From Tethya wilhelma (taxonomy: Eukaryota; Porifera; Demospongiae; Tethyida; Tethyidae), in NCBI GenBank assembly GCA_964030475.1, contig CAXIPT010000002.1:16146346-16210345 (forward strand): DNA of 64,000 bases, written 5' to 3'. Below, one piece after another: positions 1 to 11,718 of this stretch (positions within the stretch are counted from its first letter, which is position 1; each line of letters starts with the position of its first letter). The notes beneath the pieces were generated by a model that searched no databases, was not told the origin of the DNA, and worked only from the letters and a program-made list of their open reading frames with translations. The position numbers were made by a program, and so were the translations under genes.

Positions 1-1203
1 ATTGATGCTAATGCTCCTATCATGAATGTGCTAGTAATGATCTATCAGATAGTTGCCTACATCTTGTATCAAATTCAAAATATGTTTGATAACACAGAAT
101 ATCTAAAGCCTTTCTTATTGGGTGTGCAGTCATTTTATGGTATTTGGAATCTTGACTTCTTTCGTGATGTGATCCCCTCATTTTGTATCAGCACTAAAAT
201 GAACATGCTTCAAGTGATAGCCCTTGACTATCTTGTTGCATTGTATCCCCTTGTAGTTACAGCTGTTGTGTACTATTGCATTGAGTGGCATGACAGAGGA
301 TGTAAGGTGCTAGTTACTTTGTGGAGACCATTCCAACCATGTTTTGTTCGGTTTAGAAGAAGGCTGGACATCAAAGGATCTGTTGTGAATGTGTTTGCAA
401 CTTTCATTGTTCTTTCTTATTGCAAGCTGTTCTACATTTCGTGCTGCTTGCTGAGACCAATTCCCCTCTACAATGGCTGTGGTGAAAGAACCACTGTGGT
501 CTACAGCGAACCATCTGTACAGTTCATGAGCAAGTCTCACTTGTTATATGCCATCATTGCCATATTGTTTCTTGTGCTGTTTAATTTTCTTCCTCTGATG
601 TTCATTTTATTGTATCAAAACAAACTCTTCCAAAGGTGTCTTCAAACATGTAGAATGAATGTGATGTTGTTCTCTGAGTTGGCTAGGGTCTGTCACATCC
701 ATTACAAGGATGGTATTGATGGAACACCAGACTGTCGTTGGTACGCTGGGGTTTACTTTATATTTCGAATTCTTTTCATACTTAGCATTTACTTTGTTAA
801 GACTAGTTCCTCTTCTCGGACTATAATTCTTGTGTTTACTATAAGCATTACTGTGTTGTGCTCGTTCTTGAAACCTTATAAAAGACCCCAATTTAGTTTG
901 TTTGATTCTATTCACCTCGGAATTGTGGCATTCATTGTTGCATTCACAGGGTTCAGTGGATCACAGACACAGCAGGTTACAGGTTCAGTTATACCTTTAC
1001 TCATCATTGGTTCACTGCCTCTACTCTACTTTCTTTGCCTTATCATTTTCAAAGTTTTTCAAATTATAATCTCTTTTGAATGTACTCAAACTCTTTTACA
1101 AGCTGCTAAGAACCGTGTGCTAGATCAAGAGCCTATTGTTCCACATCGATTGGATCACTCCTCTGAATATGAGCCATTGCTACCACCAGTTGGGACAGCT
1201 TGA
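1..1203 (+). CDS. Polytopic membrane protein family, copy 1 (3' part)
   Basis: The open frame runs in from the window edge (first codons Ile-Asp-Ala-Asn-Ala-Pro) for about 400 residues to a TGA at 1201-1203. It starts at the second membrane segment of the family, so the signal peptide and Cys-rich ectodomain are outside the window. It holds the conserved core (WNLDFFRDVIPSFC, ALDYLVALYPLVVTAVVYY), the KDGIDGTPDCRWYAG motif, four later hydrophobic segments and the tail QEPIVPHRLDHSSEYEPLL. There is no intron or stop. A small private change is FRRRLD where most copies have FRRGLD. Function unknown; similar core motifs are, from memory, found in uncharacterised multi-pass proteins of other invertebrates. 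The first in-frame ATG at position 22 is internal and is not the real start. Confidence 0.85.
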   Translation: MDANAPIMNVLVMIYQIVAYILYQIQNMFDNTEYLKPFLLGVQSFYGIWNLDFFRDVIPSFCISTKMNMLQVIALDYLVALYPLVVTAVVYYCIEWHDRGCKVLVTLWRPFQPCFVRFRRRLDIKGSVVNVFATFIVLSYCKLFYISCCLLRPIPLYNGCGERTTVVYSEPSVQFMSKSHLLYAIIAILFLVLFNFLPLMFILLYQNKLFQRCLQTCRMNVMLFSELARVCHIHYKDGIDGTPDCRWYAGVYFIFRILFILSIYFVKTSSSSRTIILVFTISITVLCSFLKPYKRPQFSLFDSIHLGIVAFIVAFTGFSGSQTQQVTGSVIPLLIIGSLPLLYFLCLIIFKVFQIIISFECTQTLLQAAKNRVLDQEPIVPHRLDHSSEYEPLLPPVGTA

Positions 1204-3022
1204 TCACTGGTGGGGAAAACTACCTCATGAATTGTTTTGACAAGACTTTACAAAGTTGTACAGTTACAATATTCAAACTTACTTTTCTATTATAAGGTTT
1301 GTTAAGAAGCTAAGAATAATGGTATTGACAAACTAGTTTTTTTTTTATTCATGCATACTTGATTTGTCCACCAATTTGAGTGAAAGCATTACTGCATGAA
1401 TGTCAATCCTGATTGATAGTACTACTGATGGTAATATCTGTGTTAATAAGTTGACTTGATGTATTATAGGAAAGTTTCGCAGATGTACATTAACTCTTAT
1501 AGATTGTAACCCATCATCAAAATTCTGTATAGCATGTTTATGTATGAGTGACCCATTTGTGTTTATAGCTCATCCTTACAAATTTAAGTTCTGAATTGTT
1601 TGATGAGAGACATCAGCAAAGGCTAGACTCCATAAACTTTCCTTCTATATGTTGTTTTCAATTTGTGCATGCACGATTTTGTGTTGACACTGGTTTAGGA
1701 AACTCATGTAGTAGTGTGTAGTTTCAATACTCTTAATTCAGGTCAGGAAAATGAAAATAAATTCATCGATGACCTCCGACAAAAGTTAAATACTATGTAC
1801 TAGTTAATTTTACAGGGCTATATCTTTACTGAATCATCTCAGGTACAAGAATTAAACTACACAAGAATTTAAATGGTCCATAACAGTATTGAATTTTCCA
1901 ATCTATAGCACTCATCGTTGTAGCTTTGTATACAGTTTTTTAAAAGTGCAGTTTCAGGAAAATTTTATAAGTTGAAAGTACGTAACGTAATGAAGCCGTA
2001 TTGTGCATGTAATTCCTAATGTAAGCCATCGCTAGCTTGAGCCTCCAAGCTCTTTAATTCAGCCAACGCTCATGAAAAGCTCTAGTATTACTCTTTGCTA
2101 GTTTATTGGCTTACCCGGTTACTTTTTTTTCCTATCTGCACTTGTTTAAAATGCTAAATCTGCACGTTCTTGATCACAAAAACACATCAACAAAAATGTG
2201 CGTTTCTCTATAGCTGTGCATAAAAGTTACATTCCAATGACATATTTCGACCAATCAGATTAAGTTTTTGATTTTTGGACCAGGAATTCAAAAAAATTGG
2301 CTGTGGAATTACACTGCGCCTTTAACCTTGCCTTTATTATTAAAGATCCTAATTAATCTGTGTACTCTTTTGTCCCCCCACCCCCACCCCACTCCTCCTT
2401 CCAAAAAAAAGAAAGGTGTTGGTCATTCTAACTTTCTTAACAGCAGCAGTATTTGTAACAAGCACAATGCAAGTTATAGCTTGATACAGGGAAGTATTAA
2501 ACTGCCCCTTCCAGATCAGCTCTCACTTTTTGTGGTGGCTGTTATAGGAGACTTCCTCAGTTAATGTGTTATTGATGTGGTTTATTAACTTTAGTACTTA
2601 GCAGTAAAAACTTCTTGTGTATACATATACTAGTAAATATTTCGTGGAATCAGCACTGGGATGAATGCTGCCTGTGTGCCAGCCATTTTAGCAGCTTTTT
2701 CGTGTTCTACTGTTAAGGAAGAGTACTCTGCATGTGTAGTAGTATTTCCTATTTATTACATAATGGTCACATCACCAAGGTAAACAGCTTTTTCCTGAAT
2801 ATAAGATTTACATGCAAGATAACATGTCACTATACTATGGTCGTAAAACGTATCGCCAGCCTACACAGCTAATAGATGTGTAATGTACTCTTGTTTATAT
2901 ATACATGCATATAGGAATTATATATACTGAGTGAATTTTATATGATGCATAGTCCTGTGACAGTACAATAGTTCACCAGAATTCATTATGCTCTGAGCTT
3001 TGTGTAGCAGACATTTCCAACA
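1204..3022. other. Intergenic spacer between copies 1 and 2
   Basis: No coding sequence is supported. The first 40 bases after the stop (GGTGGGGAAA..CTCATGAATTG) recur after several other copies, so they belong to a shared 3' UTR. From about 2680 the spacer resembles the region upstream of the copy at 50655 (AGCCATTTTAGCAGC and later blocks), so the duplicated unit includes upstream DNA. The 98-codon frame at 2268-2564 is low-complexity and lacks the family start. Confidence 0.6.
2851..2871 (+). promoter_or_regulatory. Conserved upstream block of the family, copy 2
   Basis: TATCGCCAGCCTA followed by CACAGCTA lies 152 bases upstream of the ATG at 3023. Nearly the same block is found 127 bases before the ATG at 50655 and, shortened, 164 bases before the ATG at 60067, while neighbouring spacer is more diverged. 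A promoter or 5' UTR role is inferred from position and conservation only. Confidence 0.4.
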
Positions 3023-3986
3023 ATGGTACTGCCAAGAAAGAACAGCACCAGTGTAGCCTTGCTAGTAGTGTCACTATCACTTGTCAGTTCAGAACACATC
3101 AATGTCTTAGCTACAAACTCTTGTGCTATCTCCAGTGATATTGTGAGTCAATGTCCAGCTTGGTTCAAACCAGACAATGGTGGTGAGAACACATGTCACT
3201 GTGGAAATGCAGTGAGTGATTACATTCAATGTGACAGTAACACAAACAAAACAAAGCTCCATCGATACTACTGTGTTTCTTTCAATGCTACAACACACAC
3301 AGTCTTTGGTGGACTTTGTCCTTATAACAACTTGAGAGACAACAGCAGTGCTTCTCTTCAGCTAGAGGTTACCCTCCCACCCAATGTCTACCAGTTCAAT
3401 GAAATGTGTGAAGAGGAGTTCAATAGGACTGGTCTGTTATGCAGTGAGTGTATGCCAGGATTGGGGCCAGCTGTTCTCTTCAGGAGAAAGTGTGTAAAGT
3501 GTTTTGACAGTGGATACGGATGGCTTGTCTACATTACAGCAGCACTGGGTCCAACCACCCTCTTTTGTATTATAGTAATCATTTGTCGCATTAATGCAAA
3601 TGCCCCCTTCATAAATATCATAGTTTTGACCTGCCAGTATATTGTCTATTTTTTGAATGACAGCAAAAGTTTACTGAGCAGTTCTAAAGATCTAAGACCT
3701 TTCTTTGTGAGTATGCTATCATTTTATGGCTTTTGGAATCTCGACTTCTTTCGTGATGTGATTCCCTCATTTTGTATCAGCTCTAAAATGAACATGCTTC
3801 AAGTGATAGCCCTTGACTATCTTGTTGCATTGTATCCCCTTGTAGTTACAGCTGTTGTGTACTATTGCATTGAGTGGCATGACAGAGGGTGTAAGGTGCT
3901 AGTTAGTTTGTGGAAACCATTCCATCCATGTTTTGTTCGGTTTAGAAGAGGGCTGGACATCAAAGGATCTGTTGTGAATGTGCTTG
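3023..3986 (+). pseudogene. Membrane protein family, copy 2, cut by LTR insertion
   Basis: The reading frame starts at the standard family ATG (context CCAACAATGG) with a signal peptide (ALLVVSLSLVSS) and continues through the Cys-rich ectodomain (CPAWF, CHCG, GLLCSECMPG, KCVKCF), the first membrane segments and the core as far as GSVVNV. At 3987 the family match stops and an LTR begins (TGTAGC on the plus strand); the frame ends four bases later at a chance TAG. About 320 of 595 residues remain. The missing 3' half is not found on the far side of the element, where a minus-strand copy lies beyond an N. The remaining frame has no other lesion, so the insertion is probably recent. Confidence 0.85.
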
Positions 3987-4181
3987 TGTAGCGTCTCGCT
4001 TTGAGAACAGTAGTTTTAATGCTTATCAAGAATGGTTTTACAAAGACAACTCTAACAACAGAATGCCAAAAACCAGCTACTTATACTAAACCATTACATC
4101 ACACAAAAATCAAACAATAATTAGTCCAACACTTCCTGTTCAGTAATTACAATGTTACACATACACAATAATAATGTCACA
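3987..4181 (-). repeat. 3' LTR of the gypsy-type retrotransposon
   Basis: On the minus strand this 195-base block begins TGTGACATT and ends GCTACA, giving the TG..CA ends of an LTR. It directly follows a purine-rich tract (AAAGGCGGGGGA) just after the pol frame, as expected for a 3' LTR. The far end is fixed independently because family-gene sequence stops at 3986. The 5' LTR is not in the window, so the length rests on one copy. Confidence 0.75.
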
Positions 4182-7024
4182 ATTCCCCCGCCTTTGCATC
4201 AGGCGTCCTCGTCTGATGGCTCCGTAGACAGCCATAATACTTGCCACCGCTAGACTTCTTCTCCAAGACACCAGACTTCTTCACACCAGTAGATTTAACA
4301 GGAACACCTTCTCCCGCACTCGGCTCCGCACGACCAGCACCAAGACTGCTTCCGCCAGGGTTCACCCCTCCACCACCAACTTGAGTTGAAGACACAGGAC
4401 CACTGCTTGACTCCACCTCACCAGCAGATTTCGCCTTCTTCTTGTCAGGAGGGTAGAAGACGTTCGGAACTTCTTCCGGACAATATTTCAGACGTTGCAA
4501 AGCAACTAGAATAGGTTCGTCACTCGGCCGATCCACACGACGGATAAATGCATCGTTGGCTTGAACCTCAACCACCCGAAATGGTCCATGGTATGGCCTC
4601 GCCAACTTCCTTGCTCCACCAGTCTTCTCAGATGGCTTCAGGAGGAAAACCCTGTCACCCTCAGCAATTCTGGGTGTACATGCTCTCTTATCGTACGATG
4701 CCTTCTGGCGCATCTGGGCCTTCTTCACAGACTCCCTCGCTAACTCCCAAGCTCGGGACATCTTCTGAGTAATCTCTCGGCCATACTCCTTGAGCTCGAC
4801 CATCACTCGTTCTGGGGCTGGCGACAACATTCGCTCAGTCGGAAGTCTTGGGTCACGCCCGTACAACAAAAAGAAAGGCGACTCCCGTGTGGACTCTTGC
4901 ATAGAGGCTCTATATGCAAAAAGGACATACGGCAGATGCTTATCCCAGTCCTTTCCTCCTTTCTCGACAGTCTTAGCCAGCATAGTTGTGAGTGTCTTGT
5001 TGAATCTTTCCACAAGACCATCTGTTTGTGGATGGTATGCGGTGGTGTTCACTTTATGAAAACCCAAAAGCTTCTCAACTTCCTGCATCAACCCAGACAG
5101 GAACGACTTCCCTCGATCACTCAAAATCTCTGCTGGCACACCATGACGGCTGACTATCTCCTCCACCAACACCTTCGCAATAGTAGCAGCAGACTGGTCA
5201 GAGATAGCAAACACCTCCGGCCACTTAGTAAGATAATCCATCACCACCAGAGCATACTGATTACCATCCTGAGAACGAGGCAACTGTAACACATCTATCC
5301 CAATCCGGTCAAATGGCCCAGCTACAGGAATAGGAGTCAAAGGAGGACGTACCGTACGACCAGAGTTGTAAGTCCCACACACTAGACAACCCCTACTCCA
5401 TTGCGACACATCTTTCCTCATACTAGGCCACCAATAGTGTCGACTCAGCTCACTGTAAACCTTGGCCTCACCCAGATGACCACCAAACCGGCCAGCATGG
5501 GCTTCTTGAAATATCTTCTCACGTAACCCAGTTGGAACAACAACACGAAGCGTACCATCAGCTTCCACAAAATACAACACTCCATCGTTCACCACATAGC
5601 GTGATTGTGATAGCACCAAATTCCTCGCAACCTTCTCCTCAGCTGGTAGAACACCAGTCTCAACAAAAACAATGATCTTCTCTAACTCCGGATCCTCACG
5701 TTGACGTTTCGCCAGATCCTCATCACACTCTTCACTCACATCTGCAACAACAGCAGCCACTACCCCAAACTGCATCGTCTCCAACTGATCACCATCTGGT
5801 ATGGGCAACCGGGACAGTGCGTCAGCATTTGCATTCTTCTTTCCAGGCCGATAGTGGATCTCTAAATCCATCTCTTGCAGCGCCATACCCCAACGCGCCA
5901 GTTTACCAGAAGGCTTTGGAGTGTTGAGAAGAGCTTTAAGGGCCTCATGGTCAGTGTAGACATGACATTTGTGACCGTATAGATAGTGACGAAAATGTCT
6001 CACCGCCCAAACCACACCAAGCCCTTCCATTTCAGTAATACCATAGTTCTTCTCATGGGTTTGCAAAGTGCGGCTGGCATACGCCACTGGTCTGACTGAT
6101 CCGTCTTCTTGGCGCTGAGCCAACACTGCTCCTAGACTGGCACCAGAGGCATCTGTCTCCAACAGAAATGGTTGATCAAAGCACGGGAAAACCAACACAG
6201 GAGCTGAGACAAGCAACCGCTTCAGCTCATCAAAAGACGACTGGCACTCAGGAGTCCACTCAAACTCCACATCTTTCTTGGTCAACGTGTGCAATGGTCC
6301 TGCAACCCTGGCAAAATGGGGAATAAATCTTCTGTAGTAAGACGCCAGGCCTACAAAAGATCGAACATCTTTCACCGAGCGTGGTGTAGGAAAATCCTTC
6401 ACTGCACTTGTCTTCTTCGGGTCAGTCCAAATCCCCTTAGCCGACACAATATGACCAAGATACTCTACTTCCAATCTCGCCAGAAAACACTTCTTTGGTT
6501 TCAACCTAAGACCCGCTGCACGCAACCGATCCAACACTCTCTTCAGATTCCGATTGTGTTCTTCCATTGTCTTGCCGACTACTAACACATCATCCAGGTA
6601 TATCAAACAACCATCACGCACCAAATCCGCCAGAACAACCTCCATTAGCCTCTGAAAGGTTGCAGGGGCATTCACCAAACCAAACGGCATCTTTTTAAAC
6701 TCATACAGTCCAGAATATGTCCGGAATGCAGTCTTCTCCTGGTCCAGGGGTGACATCTCCACCTGCCAGTACCCCGATGCCAAATCCAACGTTGTAAAGT
6801 ACCTCATCCCAGAGAGCTGATCAAGAGTGTCATCGATACGAGGTAAAGGGTACTCATCCAACTTAGTCACACCATTCAATCTCCTATAATCCACACAAAA
6901 TCGAATCCCTCCATCCTTCTTCCTCACCAATACTACTGGACTAGCCCAGGGACTCTTAGAAGGCACCACAACTTCTTGCTGCAGCATCTCACGAACCATA
7001 GCATCCATTGTTGTTCGCAAGGCA
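4177..7024 (-). CDS. pol: Gypsy Pol polyprotein (RT-RNaseH-integrase), 5' partial
   Basis: One uninterrupted frame. Numbering is from the first codon of the open frame at 7083; its first 20 codons lie beyond the N and belong to another gene. RT: FCVDYRRLN near 62, catalytic YLDD at 162-165, LGHIVS near 209. RNase H: D311 (ETDASG), a glutamate near 353, D378 (YTDHE), D421. Integrase: H2C2 zinc finger (H529, H536, C566, C569) and the D597-D656-E692 triad with 35 residues between the last two, then a GPY/F-like motif (RPYHGPF). All catalytic residues are present, so the element may have been active recently. Gag and protease lie upstream of the break. The stop codon overlaps the first LTR bases and the polypurine tract codes for the last residues. 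Base composition is richer in GC than the neighbouring genes. Confidence 0.92.
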
Positions 7025-7025
7025 N

Positions 7026-8072
7026 GCCATTGTGAACGTAAATTAACCTCAACAAACTGATGGAGGTGTATAACAGCTTGCAATAAGAAAGAACCATGAA
7101 AGTTGCAAATACATTCACAACAGATCCTTTGATGTCCAGCCCTCTTCTAAACCGAACAAAACAAGGATGGAATGGTTTCCACAAAGTAACTAGCACCTTA
7201 AACCCTCTGTCATGCCACACAATGCAATAGTACACAACAGCTGTAACTACAAGGGGATACAATGCAACAAGATAGTCAAGGGCTATCACTTGAAGCATGT
7301 TCATTTTAGAGCTGATACAAAATGAGGGGATCACATCACGAAAGAAGTCAAGATTCCAAATACCATAAAATGTCAGCGCACCTAATAACAAAGGCCTTAC
7401 TTCATCAGAATTGTACAGTATACTCTTGCTTTCAAAAAGCAAGTAGGCAATCATCTGACAGAGCATTATTATTATTTTCATGATAGGAGCATTTGCATCA
7501 ATGCGACAAATGATGACTATAACACAAAAGAGGGTGGTCGGACCCAGTGCTGCTGTAATGTAGACAAGCCATCCGTATCCACTGTCAAAACACTTCACAC
7601 ACTTTCTCATGAAGAGAACAGCTGGCCCCAATCCTGGCATACACTCACTGCATAACAGACCAGTCCTATTGAACTCCTCTTCACACATTTCATTGAACTG
7701 GTGGACATTGGGTGGGAGGGTAACCTCTAGCTGAAGAGAAGCACTGCTGTTGTCTCTCCAGTTGTTGTAAGGACAAAACCCACCATAAACAGTGTGATTT
7801 GTAGAATCAAAAGAAATACAGTATTCTCGATAGAGTTGTGTTTGGTTTGTATTACTGTTACACTGGATGTAACCACTCACTGTATTTCCACACTGACATG
7901 CGTTCTTACCACCATTGCCTAGTTTGAACCAAGCTGGACATTGACTCACAATATCACTGGAGATAGCACAAGAGTTTGTAGCCAAAATATTGCTGTGTTC
8001 TGAACTGACAAGTGATAGTGACACTACTAGCAAGGCTATACTGATACTGCTGTCTCCTGGCAGTATGATCAT
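7026..8072 (-). CDS. Membrane protein family, copy 3, cut at an N
   Basis: The minus-strand frame encodes signal peptide, Cys-rich ectodomain (CPAWF, CQCG, GLLCSECMPG), first membrane segments and core up to the segment after SYCKLLY, then meets the N at 7025. The first ATG of the open frame is at 8129, but the ATG at 8072 (M-I-I-L-P) aligns with the other copies and is preferred; the extra 19 residues have no counterpart elsewhere. Downstream codons read retrotransposon in a wrong frame and are not part of the gene. No internal stop. Private changes include FCVIVIICRID in the first membrane segment. The 3' half may exist in the genome but is lost at this join. Confidence 0.8.
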
Positions 8073-9292
8073 GATAGCTGCAAATGTGTTTACTACATAC
8101 ACAAGCTTTGGAATATTGATTTTAAACAACTACGAACACAAGCAGCTATCTGGTGATATATGTGAAATGGTATTTAGTTTGTTTATTTAAACAGAAATAT
8201 ATAACTGTTTCAAAATGAGTACGGAGAATTTCACCGAATACTTGATTATATACTGTTGTAGCCTCGTACCCAGGCTCCAAGGAGGGAGGGGTGAAAGGAG
8301 CTTGGTACACACTGTTTGCGCATGCATGCGCTAATTAAAATTTGAAAATGGTGACTCACAATTGTAGGCGTAACACTTGATGACACAGCCTAGGCAAAGC
8401 TTAGCCTCTGCTTTTATCTACGGGCAAAGTACTAATTGTAAACTACACTGTAATGATTACTGGGTTGAACAAGCAGTCTAACAGATAGAACTGTCATACT
8501 ATGTACAATGTATAGTATTCTTACCATTTTGACTTTCCTGGTACCATAGATATTATACATCTATGCTGGTACCGAAGCCAGTGAGACAGGATAAGTTAGT
8601 ATTTTCTGGACAACTAAGTCTGAAGTTGCTATTTGCCGCAAATTTTTGTGAAACTTAATAAGCGAAGGAGGTAGCCTGACAACCTTCATACACTATATCA
8701 AGTTGACAAAGGTCTTGTATGGATCAACGAGCATCCAAGGTGAGTCGTGCCAGTACATTTTACCCTTCATGGTTTTACAATATTCATTACTTATGACATC
8801 AATGTATAGCAAACATGCATGCACAAAAATATCAAGATCTCGTGTCCAGGCTCAAGGGAGGGGAAAAAAATTAAGGAACCTGGTACACATGCACTGCTTG
8901 TGCATGCACTTAATTACCCCAACTTTCTGAAGCTAATACTATTGAAGGAAGCTATATAAAATAGTACTGAGCACATACAAATAACTTGCATTCACTGCCT
9001 CAGATTCAGGCAGATCAGTGACAATATTTAGCCAGTTATACATGCACAACTCAGACTATAAGAAAAGCTGTACTAGCCATCAGGATTAACATGGTTTCAC
9101 TCAAATTTGCAGACAAATTGATATTCACAGCATGTATATATTAACTATACAAGTAGACACAGGAAAGACGAAAAATCATGTTGATATATTATTTCATATC
9201 AATGTTCGTAACAATAAAACTGTTCAGTTGTTTAAAATTCGTAGCCAAATCAAACACAACATAAAGATGTTTTTTCCTCAACAGCATGCATT
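8073..9292. other. Spacer with short repeat fragments
   Basis: No gene is supported. Two copies of a short repeat (CCAGGCTCC.. GGAGGG.. TTGGTACAC and CAGGCTCAAGGGAGGGG.. CTGGTACAC) lie near 8266-8345 and 8848-8915. They resemble the ends of the element at 30212-30862. Confidence 0.45.
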
Positions 9293-9580
9293 CAAAGTGC
9301 TCCAACTAGTGAGAGCAATGGCTCATATTCAGAGGAGTGATCCAATCAATGTGGAACAATAGGCTCTTGACATAGCACACGGTTCTTAGCAGCATGTAAA
9401 AGACATTCAAACTTAAATGGTTCCACACTGATATATGTTTTCACCACCATTGCCTGACCAAGCTGGACATTGACTCACAATATCACTGGAAATAACACAC
9501 GAGTTGCTAGCTAAGACATTGGTATGTTCTAAACTGATAAGTGATAGTGACACTACTAGCAAGGCTACACTGATGATGTT
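9293..9580 (-). pseudogene. Membrane protein family, internally deleted relic
   Basis: Read on the minus strand, 9580-9421 matches the family N-terminus (VALLVVSLSL, LATNSC, QCPAW) and 9417-9293 matches the C-terminus (AAKNRVL.QEPIVPH, LDHSSEYEPLL). About 500 codons between them are missing, and one CGA arginine codon has become TGA. Order and orientation fit one copy that lost its middle. Confidence 0.75.
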
Positions 9581-10200
9581 CACTCAGGCTTGGCATTTAG
9601 TTTAAGTAAAAAAAGTAAATGAAAAAACAAGCAAATGGAATTGTCTCAATCGGAATTTACCAAAGGTGTCCAACTTTAAGCATTTTGACAGCATGTTAGT
9701 AGCAATCTGGTATAGGATATAATGTTCGGTGACATGGTAAAGATCATCAAATTACCCTAAAGCAAGAAAAATTTTGAGGGGGAAAATATTCATGTTTTCG
9801 TCTTGAATAAAAATTCGCCCTAGGGAAATTTTACAACCACAAGTAATATACATTATCATGTTGAGATCTTACCAGCTCTTCTTCTTTTAATAAGTTCTAC
9901 CAGATACCTCATTTTCTAGGTTCTATTAATCTGCTAAGCCACGTAAAATTTCCAGCTTCAGTTGGCTTGCCGACGTTAACTTACACGTTATGTGTGTGTG
10001 CTCTGAAGCAGTGATTTGTACGTGTGATGACTCCTAAATAAATTTTGTGGGGGGGAATTTTTGTGGACTGAAGACAAATCATGAAATCCACGAAAATTTC
10101 CTTGCTCGAAAGTTTGCCGACATACAATATTGTTTTTAAATAAGCACAGCACAGCTGCAAGTTATCATAATCCAACTTGAATATACTAAACCTCAGCATA
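9581..10200. other. Spacer with MITE-like fragments
   Basis: Contains AAATTTT-rich stretches (9770-9840 and 10035-10130) in opposite orientation that look like arms of the same MITE type as 12066-12273. No coding sequence is supported. Confidence 0.4.
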
Positions 10201-10250
10201 CCGCAATGACAGACAGGTGTTCATCAATATATACCATCCTTGTAATGGAC
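10201..10250 (-). pseudogene. Fragment around the KDGIDGTPD motif
   Basis: The minus strand reads a degenerate form of the family segment coding for HYKDGIDGTPDCRW, with small indels. Its order relative to the neighbouring C-terminal fragment (10600-10762) is wrong for a single copy, so it comes from a separate broken copy. Confidence 0.6.
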
Positions 10251-10320
10251 CCTATAGTCAACAAAGACAACAAGACTAATAGAATTTTCAGGAATAACAC
10301 AGAACTACTTTCTCACAATT

Positions 10321-10440
10321 TGGGTCAACATACATATATTTATACAGGCAAGTAAAGAGATTTAACACAATCGGAGTATCATAAAAAGTAACTAACAAAT
10401 GACTATCTCAAAAATTTCCACCAGAATTGACACTGAGTAG
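10321..10440 (-). repeat. Inverted copy of family upstream spacer
   Basis: The minus strand matches 50155-50265 (TCAATTCTGATGGAAATTTT, TGCTAGTTACTTTTTATGAT and on), which lies upstream of the intact gene at 50655. It shows that spacer DNA was duplicated together with family genes. Confidence 0.55.
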
Positions 10441-10599
10441 TGATTTTGCACAAATATATAGACAATCCCAGTTCACAGTAAGCAAGCAATCCAAAGTTTG
10501 TTTACACAATAAAAAATATTTGTTCATTTTGATGCTGTAACTAAACAGTACAATACTACATTAACATAACAATTCATGAGGGTGTTTCCCCACCAGTTC

Positions 10600-10762
10600 T
10601 CAAGCTGTCCCAACTGATGGTAGCAATGGTTCATATTCAAACAAGTGATCCAATCGATGTGGAACAATAGGCTCTTGACGTAGCACATGGTTCTTAGCAG
10701 CTTGTAAAAGAGCTTGAGTGCAACCAAAAGATAATATAATCTGAAGCACTTTGAAAATTAAA
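10600..10762 (-). pseudogene. Membrane protein family, C-terminal fragment
   Basis: The minus-strand frame covers the last membrane segment and tail (IFKVLQIILSFGCTQALLQ, QEPIVPHRLDH, EYEPLL) with a stop at 10600-10602. Upstream the family match ends abruptly at 10763, where a sequence begins that is also found after the N at 11718. About 54 codons remain; the frame is intact, so the truncation is recent or an assembly artefact. Confidence 0.8.
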
Positions 10763-10930
10763 GCACCGCTGGTGGACAAGTCTCGGCACACTCAACTTTA
10801 GCTAGTGCACTAGCTGGTAAAAGAGTATAATTGTTATACCTACACCTATGGTCTGGGTGTACTATCATCGGATGAAGAAAACTCTAAAGTTAGCCTAGTC
10901 CCCAAGTTAGACCCACAGGTTAGCTGCATA
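10763..10930 (+). repeat. 168-base direct repeat, first copy
   Basis: Begins GCACCGCTGGTGGACAAG and matches 11719-11886 over 168 bases with two differences seen. The second copy starts immediately after the N. Confidence 0.9.
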
Positions 10931-11717
10931 GTCACACCTACAATAGACCACGTGTAGTGTGCGTCATTTAGAGATACAGTTGACTGATCATTTCAGCTGG
11001 ACTGAAATCTACTCTGTTTATGCCGTTGGCCAGAACAGGGAACAAGGAGTTGACTTTCATGTATGGTATTAAATGGAGCTTAGAGTTTATTAGCATTATC
11101 TAACTGCTTACACATTCAGGGTAGGTTTCTAATTTCTACTCTAGTAGTCACTCAGTAGCCTGTACTGATTAAAGCATTGAATGACACAGTTATTAAGCTT
11201 GGCCAGGTTTTCCATCTTTTCAGTCTGCAGGGCCATCAGTAGGTCTGACAGGGTTAGTTTGGACTATATGCTTCTACAGTGCAGGGTGCATATTTACTGA
11301 TAACACAAGTGCCAGTCTTCCTTGCAACACTTGAAATCCACAGGCATTACCAAGTCAGCTCCGTGTGGCTGTTTTTGGAAGTAAATGTAGCCTACACGGT
11401 GTAGTCATAGTCATGATAGTTGATTCACAAAACATTATTTGGCTCCAGTGAATCAACATAAGACTTTTTTTCTTAACAAAAAAAACACCTTTGTAAGAAT
11501 TACCCTATTTAACACTCACAGAGCGGCTTATGGTTGTACTAAAATTGCTACTTTACGTGCTTCACCCCATGAGGTGGGGAAATGATGGTTGGTAGCACTG
11601 CTGGGGCCACCTCCCCACCTCTGCACAAAGCCAGAACACACAAGCATAGGCCACAGCTAACGGCCACATACAGCGTGCATGTACAGCATGCATGCAGCGG
11701 CCTCTGCACAAAGCCAG
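10931..11717. other. Spacer, no gene recognised
   Basis: No supported coding sequence or family relic. The short minus-strand frames near 11548-11750 run through the N and are chance. Confidence 0.5.
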
Positions 11718-11718
11718 N

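Larger units (their letters stand above)
3987..7024 (-). mobile_element. Ty3/gypsy-type LTR retrotransposon, 5'-truncated
   Basis: Minus-strand element made of reverse transcriptase, RNase H, integrase, polypurine tract and 3' LTR. Gag, protease, primer-binding site and 5' LTR are missing because the sequence breaks at the N at 7025; beyond it lies a minus-strand copy of the family gene. The element sits inside family copy 2. A target-site duplication cannot be checked because the 5' end is absent. Confidence 0.85.

Noticed and set aside
4548..5289. Plus-strand frames over the pol region
   Set aside because: Shadows of the minus-strand Pol polyprotein.
6933..8129. 398-codon minus-strand frame as one protein
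   Set aside because: Its last part reads through the N at 7025 into retrotransposon in a wrong frame; the gene part ends at the N. The first 19 codons before 8072 are also not conserved.
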